A stretch of 64,000 bases of DNA from a virus. Below, piece by piece: positions 40,706 to 49,660 of this stretch (position 1 is its first letter; the number at the start of each line of letters is the position of its first letter). The translations under genes were made by a program, and so were the position numbers. The notes under the pieces were generated by a model, which saw only the letters and a program-made list of their open reading frames with translations, was not told where the DNA came from and ran no database searches. The stretch covers positions 113,942 to 177,941 of the IMG/VR virus record IMGVR_UViG_3300032516_000004. One strand, given 5' to 3'.

Positions 40706-43700
40706 ATGTCCGTAATATTTACGTCTGGTGAACCACAAATGTGGTTAAAAACTTGCGGGTGTCAAAATCCAGCAATTTATTGGAGCAGTGATTTTAATGC
40801 CAGAATTTGCGGTAATTGTGGTATGGTAATTATGGAAAAGCAGGGCGAAGAAGTCAAAATTGATTTTGTGCACTTGGTTGTTCATACCCACCTAAGTTTT
40901 CTGAAGGCAACATGCAAAATTGAGGATTTAATTAATAAAGCCAAAGAATATGGTATGTCAGCTTTGGCCAAGACAGAATTAGGAAATTTATGTGGCGCAC
41001 CGTCTTTTGTAAAAGAATGTAAAGAAGCTGGTATTAAACCTATTTTAGGTACCACATTTAATACAAAAATTGGTGAAATATTTCATCCTATTACTATTAT
41101 AGCCACTAATCATGCGGGGTATAAGAATTTAGTGCGTCTTAATACGTTAGCATGGCAAATTAGGTTTGGTAAGGAACACGGTCCGTCAATACAAATAAAT
41201 GATATTATTAGTTCAGATGGCTTAATAGCCATTATTGGAGTAGAGCAATCTGGCCTGGGATTCGAATCACTTGTTACCATGTTGGCGGGTAAGATACAGC
41301 CGACATTAGCAGCTACCTGGTACAACCAACAAGATAATGATAATTTAGCAATATTAAGAGTGGTGGCTGATAAGCTACATTTACCAGTTGTTGCCACTAA
41401 TAATGTACGATATGTAAATCAGTCGGATCATGACGCATATAAAATAGCACTTAAAATAGGACACTACGATTATTTACTTCAAGATCCTGAATATTATTTT
41501 AAATCACCTGCTGAGATGGCCCAACTACCATTTGATGAAGAGTGGTATCGAAATACAATTCGCATAGCTGATTCGGTACAAGATTATCAGATCATCAACA
41601 AGGAATTTATTGTACCAACCTTTAAGGATCAGAACGGTGAGTGGGGAATAGAAGAGTCATTTGGAAAATTACAAATAGAAACCTGGAACGGGTTGGCTGC
41701 AAAAGGCTTAATTGATAAGCCAGAGTACATTAAGAGACTCGAGTATGAGCTTGACGTAATTAAGAGAAAGAAATTTGCTAGTTACTTTCTAATCATTGCT
41801 GAGATTGTTGATTATATTAAATCCAGAGGTTGGCTATCTCCTTTTGGCAGGGGATCTTCTTGCGGAAGTATGATTTGTTATTGTCTTGATATTATAGCCA
41901 TAGACCCTATTAAGTGGAGCATACCATTTGAACGATTTATTAATGAAGGTCGTATTGATTTACCAGACATTGATACCGATATCACACAAGAAGGTCGCGG
42001 CGACGTATTAAAACATATTGCTGAAGTACATGGACATGATCGTGTGGCACAGATCGCTACTTTTCAGACCATGGGTCTTAAGGCATCGATTGATAATGTA
42101 GGTAGAGCATTAGATGTTGCGTTTGTACAAAATAGAGAGCTACGCAATAAAATTCCTGAAGAGGTCGAAGAAATTGATGATCTATCAGACGATGTGAAGA
42201 AGGAACTCAATACAGTTAAGGGGTGGGCTGACAACGCTAAGTCTCTGTCTGGTATAACGAAGAATTTTGGTGTACACGCTGCTGGTATCGCAATCGCCAA
42301 TAATCCAATAGGTGATTTGGTGCCACTATTGCCTGAGATTGATGGTGTTCAGGGTGTTCAATATGATATGAAAGACCTAGAAATACTTGGTCTATTAAAA
42401 CTTGATATGTTAGGTTTGCGAAATCTTGATGTTATTCAAAATACCTTAGCCATAATTAAACAGGTTCATAATGTAGACATTGATGTTCATAATCTTCCGT
42501 TAGATGATAATCAAACATATGATATGATATCTACTGGAGATTATGTTTCAGTATTCCAGCTTGATTCGCCGGGTTACAGGAAATTAGCTCGTCAACTTAA
42601 ACCAGATAAATACGAACACATCATGGCCTTGAATGCCCTGTTCCGTCCAGGGCCACTTGGTGGTGGTATGACAGATGAATATGTTGAGAGAAGACATGGA
42701 CGTAAACCTTCTGAGAGCATGCATCCATGGTTAGATGAAGATTTATCAACAACTTATCAGCTTATTGTATTCCAGGAGCAACTGTTGGCTTTAGCAAAGA
42801 AAATTGCTGGTTTTAATGGTGTTGAAGCAGATAAATTTAGACATGCCGTAGGTAAAAAGTCACAGGTAGAATTTGATAGGGCCATGTCTAAATTTAAAGA
42901 CGGCGCTTTGAATAGAGAAGGTCTAATCCCTCCACCTGGATGTGGTAAATCTCTTGAGGCTTGGGTGGATGATCTTATAAAGAAAATATCCGGTCATGCA
43001 CGTTACAGTTGGAACCGAGGGCACTGCCTGGATGGAAGCTCGTTAGTGTTAACATGTGGTCGTGGGTTGGTTCCAATTAAATATATAAATATCGGAGAAG
43101 AGGTTTGGTCAATTAGAGAGAAGACTGGAGATATTTTTAGAAATAGAGTTATGAATGTTATTAACAATGGTAGGCGCGATACTGTGCGTGTTAGATCCAG
43201 CGATGGTAGAGAGCTTGTGACCACATCTAATCATAGGTATTTTACCTCCAAACAACAGTATAAACACGCGTCTGAGCTGAACTATACTGATAGCCTGAAG
43301 ATGCTTGATAAGGGGATTTTTAGAAGACATTTCAACATCTTTGTGACATCTATTACAAACCGTAACAAGGTTCCATTCGTCGTCAGCCTTTACAATTTCA
43401 TATGGTATAATGTGGTGAAGGCTAAGTCTTTTTTTGGTTCCACAAAAGACGCACATACACCAATCTCGTTCAAGAAGTTTATATCTAAGAGATCTGCTAA
43501 TTTTCCTAGTTTTTCGTATTTTAATACCAGATCGTCCATCTCTGAAGAACTTATAAATACTTCTGGGATTAATAAAGATCTTTCTTTCAGCCAGTCTCCT
43601 AGAGATTGCAATTTGGCTTTTGTACCCCATACTTCTTATTTCAAGGATTGCCTTTCTTACTTTTGGCGTAATTGCATAAACGCGGTTACCACTCAGACCA

Positions 43701-45325
43701 CACTCTTTGATAAATCTGGAGAGGGCAGCGGGGCTAGCTTTAAATGGAAGTTCCTCAAGTATATTCTTGCTGCCAAATCCCTGTGCGTGCAGCTTCCTAA
43801 TCAACTTTTCATGTTTATAATAGGGGTTCCGTTTTCTATTGCATATGATGCAGAGGCTATTGTTTTTGGCCGTTCTGTGAACCGTAATCTTTTTACGGCA
43901 GTCACCGCATCTGATACTCTTTGTATTCTTGGACCTGTTAAGACATCTGGGGCAATGATAGATAGGGATATTATTAGGAGTGACGAAGATATTGGAACAT
44001 TTAACACAGACTACTTCAATCTCTTTCATATAAAACCTCTGGAACAAAAGGATATTACCGACGTTACTTTTAATTCTATCACACCAGAATCAAATCGTGA
44101 AGTCTGGGATCTTACCATGGAACAAGACCCAAACTTTATAGCTAATGGTTTTGTAGTTCATAATTCAGCGGGTTACGGAATGATTACGTATGTTACTGCA
44201 TATCTTGAGACCCACTATCCGGCTGAGTATTATACTACTCTTTTAGATTCAACTGATAAAGCTGACAAGATCACTACATTAATGCGTGGTATTATGCATA
44301 AAAATTATGCGGTAGTTCCACCCGATGTAAATGAGTCTGGTGTAGGGTATGCCACTAACAATAATGTTATTTACATGGGGCTTGGTTCGGTAAGAAATGT
44401 TGGCAATTCAGCGGGTGAGATTGTTGAAGAACGTGATCGAAATGGTAAGTTTGGGTCATTTATTGAGTTTTGTCAACGTTTGTCGTCTGTTAATAAAACA
44501 GCAAAAATAAATTTGATAAAAGCCGGTGCATTTAAGTGGGATAAATCACTATGTGATCGAGATAAAGCCGATAATATTGACGTTATTAATAAGGCCGTTA
44601 GACGTAAGAACAAAAAATTTGATGGCACTAAAGTAGCGCCCATTGAGATAGCCACTGAATGTTACATTACGGGTATCGATTTCACCGATATTCAACGGCA
44701 GCAGAATGAACGAGAAGTACTAAATTCATTTATTACTGGTCATCCAGCGGCAGTTTATCAACGTCTTGCCCCGTATTTGGAAAGAGCAGACTCTCATGTT
44801 GTGTGCCCGTCCATGATTAAGGACTGTCAAGTTGGAGAAACGGTATTGTTGGTTGGCATGGTTGACACAATAAATAAGAAATTCATTACTAAAGAAGGAA
44901 GGAATCAGGGTAATCCTTATTTAGTGGTACATATTAGTGATGAACGCGATTCAACAATGACTAATATATGGTATCCAATGTGTAATGATATGGAAAAAAT
45001 ATTAGTACCTGGACAAGTTGGTATGTTTGAGTGTATAACTAGGGCAGATAAATTTAGAGAAGGTAGAATATCGTTGTCAGTTAAACATGCTGTTATGTTA
45101 ACTCATGGTTTACCAATACAAGGAATTTTTGTAAATAACGGTCATGCTCCAGAGGCCGTGTTAGCTAAAATAGGTGGCATGCTAAATCAGATTATCGATG
45201 TTGGTAATAAAAAATATGCCTCTATACGAGGTAGAATAACTGTAAATCCAGATGTTCTTGAAAATGCAGCTCACGAATTTGATGGTGTTAAATTTTTAAT
45301 CTGTATGGAGGCGTCAGATGGCTAA
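40706..45325 (+). CDS. dnaE: DNA polymerase III alpha subunit (DnaE type) containing an intein
   Basis: The precursor is 1539 residues; without the intein (774-1153) it is 1159, the normal DnaE length. Residues ~12-42 add a Cys ribbon (CGCQ, then CGNCG). The PHP domain (VHLVVHTHLSFL, ALAKTELGNL) has lost several metal ligands. Polymerase motifs: PFGRGSSCGSM, LPDIDTDITQ with the two catalytic Asp (~residues 420 and 422), and LKLDMLGLRNL with the third. A C-terminal OB-like region follows. The intein splits the conserved SH/SAxY element (NRGH, then SAGYGMITY). It is the replicative polymerase; proofreading would come from the DnaQ-type protein at 46678. Confidence 0.95.
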   Translation: MSVIFTSGEPQMWLKTCGCQNPAIYWSSDFNARICGNCGMVIMEKQGEEVKIDFVHLVVHTHLSFLKATCKIEDLINKAKEYGMSALAKTELGNLCGAPSFVKECKEAGIKPILGTTFNTKIGEIFHPITIIATNHAGYKNLVRLNTLAWQIRFGKEHGPSIQINDIISSDGLIAIIGVEQSGLGFESLVTMLAGKIQPTLAATWYNQQDNDNLAILRVVADKLHLPVVATNNVRYVNQSDHDAYKIALKIGHYDYLLQDPEYYFKSPAEMAQLPFDEEWYRNTIRIADSVQDYQIINKEFIVPTFKDQNGEWGIEESFGKLQIETWNGLAAKGLIDKPEYIKRLEYELDVIKRKKFASYFLIIAEIVDYIKSRGWLSPFGRGSSCGSMICYCLDIIAIDPIKWSIPFERFINEGRIDLPDIDTDITQEGRGDVLKHIAEVHGHDRVAQIATFQTMGLKASIDNVGRALDVAFVQNRELRNKIPEEVEEIDDLSDDVKKELNTVKGWADNAKSLSGITKNFGVHAAGIAIANNPIGDLVPLLPEIDGVQGVQYDMKDLEILGLLKLDMLGLRNLDVIQNTLAIIKQVHNVDIDVHNLPLDDNQTYDMISTGDYVSVFQLDSPGYRKLARQLKPDKYEHIMALNALFRPGPLGGGMTDEYVERRHGRKPSESMHPWLDEDLSTTYQLIVFQEQLLALAKKIAGFNGVEADKFRHAVGKKSQVEFDRAMSKFKDGALNREGLIPPPGCGKSLEAWVDDLIKKISGHARYSWNRGHCLDGSSLVLTCGRGLVPIKYINIGEEVWSIREKTGDIFRNRVMNVINNGRRDTVRVRSSDGRELVTTSNHRYFTSKQQYKHASELNYTDSLKMLDKGIFRRHFNIFVTSITNRNKVPFVVSLYNFIWYNVVKAKSFFGSTKDAHTPISFKKFISKRSANFPSFSYFNTRSSISEELINTSGINKDLSFSQSPRDCNLAFVPHTSYFKDCLSYFWRNCINAVTTQTTLFDKSGEGSGASFKWKFLKYILAAKSLCVQLPNQLFMFIIGVPFSIAYDAEAIVFGRSVNRNLFTAVTASDTLCILGPVKTSGAMIDRDIIRSDEDIGTFNTDYFNLFHIKPLEQKDITDVTFNSITPESNREVWDLTMEQDPNFIANGFVVHNSAGYGMITYVTAYLETHYPAEYYTTLLDSTDKADKITTLMRGIMHKNYAVVPPDVNESGVGYATNNNVIYMGLGSVRNVGNSAGEIVEERDRNGKFGSFIEFCQRLSSVNKTAKINLIKAGAFKWDKSLCDRDKADNIDVINKAVRRKNKKFDGTKVAPIEIATECYITGIDFTDIQRQQNEREVLNSFITGHPAAVYQRLAPYLERADSHVVCPSMIKDCQVGETVLLVGMVDTINKKFITKEGRNQGNPYLVVHISDERDSTMTNIWYPMCNDMEKILVPGQVGMFECITRADKFREGRISLSVKHAVMLTHGLPIQGIFVNNGHAPEAVLAKIGGMLNQIIDVGNKKYASIRGRITVNPDVLENAAHEFDGVKFLICMEASDG
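43025..44164 (+). other. intein in DnaE (residues 774-1153, 380 aa) with antisense endonuclease gene
   Basis: Splicing blocks are complete. Cys1 begins CLDGSSLVLTCGRG. The N-terminal Hint block continues with IKYINIGEEVWS, block B is TTSNHRYF, block F is EVWDLTMEQDPNFIANG, and block G is FVVHN with Ser+1 of SAGYG. It sits in the highly conserved DnaE element before the polymerase thumb/finger region. Between about 43320 and 44030 the sense protein has no DOD or HNH motif and reads as filler; that stretch is the complement of an HNH gene. Removal leaves a normal-length polymerase. Confidence 0.92.
43109..44029 (-). CDS. HNH homing endonuclease encoded antisense inside the DnaE intein
   Basis: The product is 306 residues from ATG 44029 (MKEIEVVCVKCSNIF), with CAGAGG 6 bases upstream. 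An N-terminal series of zinc ribbons (CVKCSN, CPRCLN, CGDCRKK, CIICNRK) is followed by HTH-like helices (SPAALSRFIKECGLS, YKSQIAISRRLAERK). The HNH core has CVFCG, LSLHHIIPYEIV and EWNLVTVCNRCHKDVE at about 43343-43460. The last ~60 residues overlap the intein splicing blocks on the other strand. The layout is like the free-standing HNH gene at 13728. Its presence explains how this intein could home without an in-frame endonuclease. Confidence 0.88.
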   Translation of the reverse strand: MKEIEVVCVKCSNIFVTPNNIPIYHCPRCLNRSKNTKSIRCGDCRKKITVHRTAKNNSLCIICNRKRNPYYKHEKLIRKLHAQGFGSKNILEELPFKASPAALSRFIKECGLSGNRVYAITPKVRKAILEIRSMGYKSQIAISRRLAERKIFINPRSIYKFFRDGRSGIKIRKTRKISRSLRYKLLERDWCMCVFCGTKKRLSLHHIIPYEIVKADDEWNLVTVCNRCHKDVEMSSKNPLIKHLQAISIVQLRRVFILLFGGKIPMIRCGHKLSTIAGSNTHSIAPTIVNNIHNSISKNISSLLSN

Positions 45326-45575
45326 AATATCTGATGCTGATGTTATTACTACGGTACAACAATTGCGTCGTATGATTACCATATTTGATTCGTTTGGGTG
45401 TCCCATTAAAACATTTATGGAAGACGATGAATTAGTTAGGGTTGTTCCTGATGATTTACCCAATAAAATAATTAACGTAAGTCGTACCATACACCATATG
45501 TTGGTTGAGTTTGAAAAACATCCAAGATATAAAATGGCGGTTAAGACCATGCTCGAATTAAAAGGAAGAGGATAG
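45318..45575 (+). CDS. hypothetical protein, 85 residues
   Basis: The product begins MAKISDADVITTVQQLRRM and is helical. It overlaps the dnaE 3' end by 8 bases; GGAGGCGTC precedes the ATG. A polymerase accessory is possible from position only. Confidence 0.6.
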   Translation: MAKISDADVITTVQQLRRMITIFDSFGCPIKTFMEDDELVRVVPDDLPNKIINVSRTIHHMLVEFEKHPRYKMAVKTMLELKGRG

Positions 45576-45624
45576 CGATTTTGAAAATATTGCCAAATCA
45601 AAATCATTATGATATTCTTTAGGA

Positions 45625-46425
45625 ATGATTAAATGTAATAGATGTGGTATTATGAAATTACGACGCGAACTTGTAAATAGCAAACAGCGATCAAAGGGTT
45701 ATAGACCCTTATGTAAACAATGTTATAATAAACATAGACGATTAGTTTGGCGACGATATGCTGGTTTGGTTAGGAAAGCTATTTTGAAGTATTTACAAAA
45801 ACACCCGTGTGTTGATTGTGGTGAGACTAATCCAATTGCCTTAGAATTTCATCATTTGAAGAATAAAAAATATAATATAGCTCCATTAATTGGTAAAGGA
45901 TGTAAACTTTCACGTATTATGAGTGAAATTGCTAAGTGTGATGTAGTTTGTGCTAACTGTCACAAGAAAAGAACTGCCAAACAACAAAATTGGTATAATA
46001 TGAAAACTAAGAAGTGCTGTAATTGTAAAGAAATTAAATCAGTAAAGCTATTTAATAAGCGTGGTACGGGTTATAATTCTTGGTGTAAAAAATGTTGTAA
46101 TAAATATCATAAAAAATATTATAGTAATACACGAGCAATACACTATGAGATAACTACAAGACGTAGAATAGTGTTAAGACAAAAGTTATTAGAATATCTT
46201 AAAGAACACCCGTGTGTTGATTGTGGTGAGAGTAACCCAATAACTTTAGAGTTTCATCATCTGAAGAATAAAAAATATAATATAGCTAATATTATTAAAT
46301 ATGTGTCCTCTTGGGACACTGTTTTAAAGGAAATTGCTAAGTGTGATATAGTTTGTTCTAATTGCCATAAGAAAAGAACCGCTAAACAACAAAATTGGTA
46401 CAGTAAATCCAGAAAGGTTGGATAA
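45625..46425 (+). CDS. HNH endonuclease made of two tandem copies
   Basis: The product is 266 residues. Each ~133-residue half has a zinc ribbon (MIKCNRCGIMKL; KKCCNCKEIKSV), a basic helix, and an HNH core: HPCVDCGETNPIALEFHH...VVCANCHKKRTAKQQNWY and HPCVDCGESNPITLEFHH...IVCSNCHKKRTAKQQNWY. The HNH-encoding DNA repeats at 405-bp spacing with few differences, so the duplication is fairly recent. The second half starts with an in-frame ATG and could be expressed alone. AT-rich, probably a homing gene. Confidence 0.85.
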   Translation: MIKCNRCGIMKLRRELVNSKQRSKGYRPLCKQCYNKHRRLVWRRYAGLVRKAILKYLQKHPCVDCGETNPIALEFHHLKNKKYNIAPLIGKGCKLSRIMSEIAKCDVVCANCHKKRTAKQQNWYNMKTKKCCNCKEIKSVKLFNKRGTGYNSWCKKCCNKYHKKYYSNTRAIHYEITTRRRIVLRQKLLEYLKEHPCVDCGESNPITLEFHHLKNKKYNIANIIKYVSSWDTVLKEIAKCDIVCSNCHKKRTAKQQNWYSKSRKVG

Positions 46426-46426
46426 T

Positions 46427-46681
46427 ATGTGTGCGGAAACAATTGTTGGTGATCTAATTACCGCAGCGGGTCGTAGTATTAAATTTGGTAAAGACACCGG
46501 CATTCCGTGTCCAGATTGTGGTAAGGGTGAAAAGCCAAATATGCTTCATGTTAGGTCTATTATAGATAACACAGCCTCGTTAGAATGTCCAGCCTGCGGA
46601 TGTGTTATGAATAGGCCAAAGGAAGAAATTGAAGAAGTGCGTGACATGAAGGGTCGTTTAGTCAAAGTTCCCAAGACATGA
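46427..46681 (+). CDS. zinc-ribbon protein, 84 residues
   Basis: Start at ATG 46427 directly after the HNH stop. CPDCGKGEKPNM and LECPACGCVMNR form a four-Cys ribbon. ATGA-coupled to the exonuclease gene. Confidence 0.65.
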   Translation: MCAETIVGDLITAAGRSIKFGKDTGIPCPDCGKGEKPNMLHVRSIIDNTASLECPACGCVMNRPKEEIEEVRDMKGRLVKVPKT

Positions 46682-47340
46682 TCCCAAGCTATCTAAAACA
46701 AGACATACTGTGTCTAGACACCGAAACTAGTGTTTTAGGTGATCACGTGTGTGAAATTGGTTTTACATTATTTAGAAATACTGAACAGGTGTCGTCTTGG
46801 AATTCATTTGTTAAGCCTGGAATACCAATTAATCCCGAAGCAACTAAAATACACAATATTAAAAATGAAGATGTAGAAAATTCCCCATCATTCAATGATT
46901 TATCGTGGTTTATTTATAACAATATGAACGCCGCTGATTTTTGGTGTATGTACAATGCCGACTATGATATTGGTGTATTGAAAAAAGAATTCGAAAGACT
47001 CGGAATGAAGTTGCCGCCTAAGTATGTGATTGACCCGTTTATTTTGTTTAAAAGGTGGCATAAGTTCAATAAAGGCAAAAAATTAGTCAACGCTGCTGAA
47101 ACATGTGGTATACCTTATGTTGGCGCACATAGAGCTGGAAATGATGCGGCTGTAACTGGTCGTGTTCTATTTAAAATTGCTGCCACTAGGACTGATTTTC
47201 CAAAGACAATTGTTGATTACGTGAAGAAGCAACGTAAATGGTGCGAAGAACAATTTGAGGATTTGCAGGCTTATTTTGTTAAAGTTGGTAGGGGACCAAT
47301 TGATAAACCCAATTATGCTTTCTATGAGGGAATTTATTGA
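46678..47340 (+). CDS. DnaQ-like 3'-5' exonuclease (DEDDh)
   Basis: The product is 220 residues. ExoI: CLDTETSVLGDHVCEIG with the DxE pair. ExoII: MYNADYDIGVLKKEF. ExoIII: HRAGNDAAVTG with the catalytic His and Asp. It is a stand-alone proofreading subunit for the DnaE-type polymerase upstream, whose own PHP domain looks inactive. An extra ~40-residue C-terminal tail follows the fold. Confidence 0.9.
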   Translation: MIPSYLKQDILCLDTETSVLGDHVCEIGFTLFRNTEQVSSWNSFVKPGIPINPEATKIHNIKNEDVENSPSFNDLSWFIYNNMNAADFWCMYNADYDIGVLKKEFERLGMKLPPKYVIDPFILFKRWHKFNKGKKLVNAAETCGIPYVGAHRAGNDAAVTGRVLFKIAATRTDFPKTIVDYVKKQRKWCEEQFEDLQAYFVKVGRGPIDKPNYAFYEGIY

Positions 47341-47352
47341 GGAGGATTTACA

Positions 47353-47655
47353 ATGATTGTTGATGCCGTGGTAAGAAAAGTAAACATAGACAGTAAAAAT
47401 CAAAGATTAGATGTGTTGTCCCCCAAATACCCCAATGGACAACCACTATCATATTTATCCATTAATAATGAAGGTCGCGACATAAAATTTATCACTGGGT
47501 GGGATGACGTTAAGGACAAAAAGAAACCATTTAAAATTAATGGTGGCACAATTCAAGATGGATTAGTTGGTAATTCCACGCTTATTAGAGGCATGATTAT
47601 TGAAACTGCTAGTGATAGTGTGATCTATATTGTAATGGATCCATCTTTACTATAA
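47353..47655 (+). CDS. hypothetical beta-rich protein, 100 residues
   Basis: AGGAGG precedes the ATG. The product begins MIVDAVVRKVNIDSKNQRL and shows regular strand alternation with no Cys. TAATG-coupled to the next gene. Confidence 0.6.
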   Translation: MIVDAVVRKVNIDSKNQRLDVLSPKYPNGQPLSYLSINNEGRDIKFITGWDDVKDKKKPFKINGGTIQDGLVGNSTLIRGMIIETASDSVIYIVMDPSLL

Positions 47656-47924
47656 TGTGCGATCATAAGAAATTACATTTTGGATGTAACGACTGTCGAT
47701 CCTCTGTCAAATTTTTTGATGGAGAAATCGATATACACATTAATTATATAAGAGGTATACGTGATAAACTGAGTGTATTTATAGAAAATAATAAATTGGG
47801 TGGGAAAACAGTCAATGTAATAGATGAATGTATTGACGAGCTTGATTCAGCAATAAAATTGATAGAGCGTGAAACAAAAGCATTACAACAAAATATACAT
47901 GGTTTTTCCAGTACAGTAAAATAA
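47655..47924 (+). CDS. hypothetical protein, 89 residues
   Basis: An N-terminal CDHKKLHFGCNDC zinc-like motif followed by a long helical region. Coupled to the SbcD-like gene by a one-base overlap. Confidence 0.6.
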   Translation: MCDHKKLHFGCNDCRSSVKFFDGEIDIHINYIRGIRDKLSVFIENNKLGGKTVNVIDECIDELDSAIKLIERETKALQQNIHGFSSTVK

Positions 47925-49003
47925 TGTTAGATTTTTTAGCCTTCAGTGACATACATCATGACGTTTATACTAATGGGATAACATTAGATGACACTATTTC
48001 TATAGAAGATCAAATCACCACATATGCTCTTGAGCATAGAATCAAACACGTAATATTTGATGGGGATCAATTTAGAGCCACCAATCCAACGCAGCAGGTT
48101 ATTAAGGCGGCTGAGGCTTCATGGAAACGCAGATCAGATGCTGGCATTACCACATACGCAGTAATAGGAAACCATGATTGGTGGTTCAAATCGTCGGTTG
48201 GTGGACATGCCTTTGCGTCAGTCGGCATATTTACATCCGATTTGAAAAATGTGCGAGTAATAGATAATTATTCTATTCGGGATATTGATGGTGTTTGGTT
48301 TACATTTATTCCAGCAGGTCATTCACTAGACCGCCCACACCAAAAAGGCACAATAGTTGTGTTTCATGGGATGGTGGCTGGTTCCACATTGGAAAATGGT
48401 GGTACCGCTCGGGGCATGTCGATTGAGAGCCTTCGTAATTTAGAAGGCATTCTTTATATTGGTGGTGACAATCATACACCGCAACAATTAAAAGGTATAA
48501 ATGGCGTATATTTAGGGGCACCAATCCAGCACACATGGGGGGCAAGAGGTCAGGATCGTGGATTTTGGCGTTTTCAGATAGATCAGACGATAAATACCAT
48601 ATTTGTTCCAACTATATCTCCTAGGTTTATCAGGATCAAGATTCAAGCATCAAATGACATAGAAACATTGTGCAGGATTACAGAAGTGATATCTAAAGAT
48701 GCTGGTAATAATCCAATAATTGTTGACGTGACACTTATTGGTAAAGATGCTGGAAATATAAATACTAAATTTATTCATGACAGTATGTCTTCTATATTTA
48801 AGACTAGACAGATTCGTATTTCTATTGATCGAACGTTTGAAAAAATAGAGATTGCACCAAACATTCAACAATTGTCTACACCAGAGGATAAATGGAATGC
48901 ATACGTGGCTTCTGGTGTTGGCCCAAATATGGATGGGTTACAACCGAAAATGCTGTCAGACATCGGGGTCTGGGCAATTCAGGAAGCAAGGAAAACACTA
49001 TGA
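47924..49003 (+). CDS. sbcD: SbcD/Mre11-like nuclease subunit (T4 gp47 type)
   Basis: The product is 359 residues. Calcineurin-fold metal motifs: AFSDIHHDVY, VIFDGDQF, VIGNHDWW, VVFHGMVA and IGGDNHTPQQ. With the SbcC-like ATPase at 49647 it would form the end-processing nuclease complex, which in T4 supports recombination and host DNA breakdown. Two small genes lie between the pair. Confidence 0.88.
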   Translation: MLDFLAFSDIHHDVYTNGITLDDTISIEDQITTYALEHRIKHVIFDGDQFRATNPTQQVIKAAEASWKRRSDAGITTYAVIGNHDWWFKSSVGGHAFASVGIFTSDLKNVRVIDNYSIRDIDGVWFTFIPAGHSLDRPHQKGTIVVFHGMVAGSTLENGGTARGMSIESLRNLEGILYIGGDNHTPQQLKGINGVYLGAPIQHTWGARGQDRGFWRFQIDQTINTIFVPTISPRFIRIKIQASNDIETLCRITEVISKDAGNNPIIVDVTLIGKDAGNINTKFIHDSMSSIFKTRQIRISIDRTFEKIEIAPNIQQLSTPEDKWNAYVASGVGPNMDGLQPKMLSDIGVWAIQEARKTL

Positions 49004-49299
49004 GTGATATTTTTGATGAGAAAGAGGATTTGAAATCTACCCGAGGCATTATGTTTGCCCTTCAACGTCGATATAACGAGAAGTTACAACATAGGGGTGA
49101 TGAGGCTGAATATATGATTGGACATGTAACAACCTCATATAATGTAGAGCCGCGCTATCTTAGGGATCCAGATGAAATGGCTAGATGTACGGCTTTAGCA
49201 CTTCATTGGCCTGGTGACGATGTGACTCGACAAATAATTTTTGACACAATAAGAACATTAATTGAAAATAGTATAGATCCAAAATCTGTAGTGTGGTAG
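49000..49299 (+). CDS. hypothetical protein, 99 residues
   Basis: Start ATG 49000 at the ATGA overlap, AAGGA upstream. Begins MSDIFDEKEDLKSTRGIMF; helical and acidic. No family recognised. Confidence 0.6.
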   Translation: MSDIFDEKEDLKSTRGIMFALQRRYNEKLQHRGDEAEYMIGHVTTSYNVEPRYLRDPDEMARCTALALHWPGDDVTRQIIFDTIRTLIENSIDPKSVVW

Positions 49300-49306
49300 G
49301 TGATAC

Positions 49307-49660
49307 ATGAACATTGAAAATGAGCCAGGGAACATTTCGTTTCGCGTAGGCGACGGTACAGAAATTATGCGGTTTACTGCTAGTGGGCAGTGCTTTATTC
49401 GTGGTGAAAAAGTAGATGATAATCAAGCCATATATTTAGCGATAAAGGACTTTGTTCGTGGTGGTCTTGAATTACATAGACGTGCCGTGAATGCAGAGAA
49501 TGATCTAAATTTAGTAAGACAAGAACGAACACTACTTATGCTTCGTAATTCAGCGCTACAGGACATGATTGTAAAGTTGACCGGCAAAGATCACATGACC
49601 GCTCATTGTGAATGTTGTCCAGGTATTGATAAGCCGCACGGACCACATGATAATACTTGA
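49307..49660 (+). CDS. hypothetical protein, 117 residues, C-terminal His/Cys tail
   Basis: The product begins MNIENEPGNISFRVGDGTE, with a small beta domain, a coiled-coil-like middle (RRAVNAENDLNLVRQERTL) and the tail HCECCPGIDKPHGPHDNT. It overlaps the SbcC start by 14 bases. Confidence 0.6.
   Translation: MNIENEPGNISFRVGDGTEIMRFTASGQCFIRGEKVDDNQAIYLAIKDFVRGGLELHRRAVNAENDLNLVRQERTLLMLRNSALQDMIVKLTGKDHMTAHCECCPGIDKPHGPHDNT

Noticed and set aside
43320-44030. In-frame DOD-type endonuclease domain in the intein
   Set aside because: No LAGLIDADG-like or other nuclease motif in the sense frame; only the antisense strand carries a nuclease.
42900-44300. Group I intron instead of an intein in dnaE
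   Set aside because: The frame is continuous and the protein splicing blocks (Cys1, TSNH, VVHN, Ser+1) are all present.
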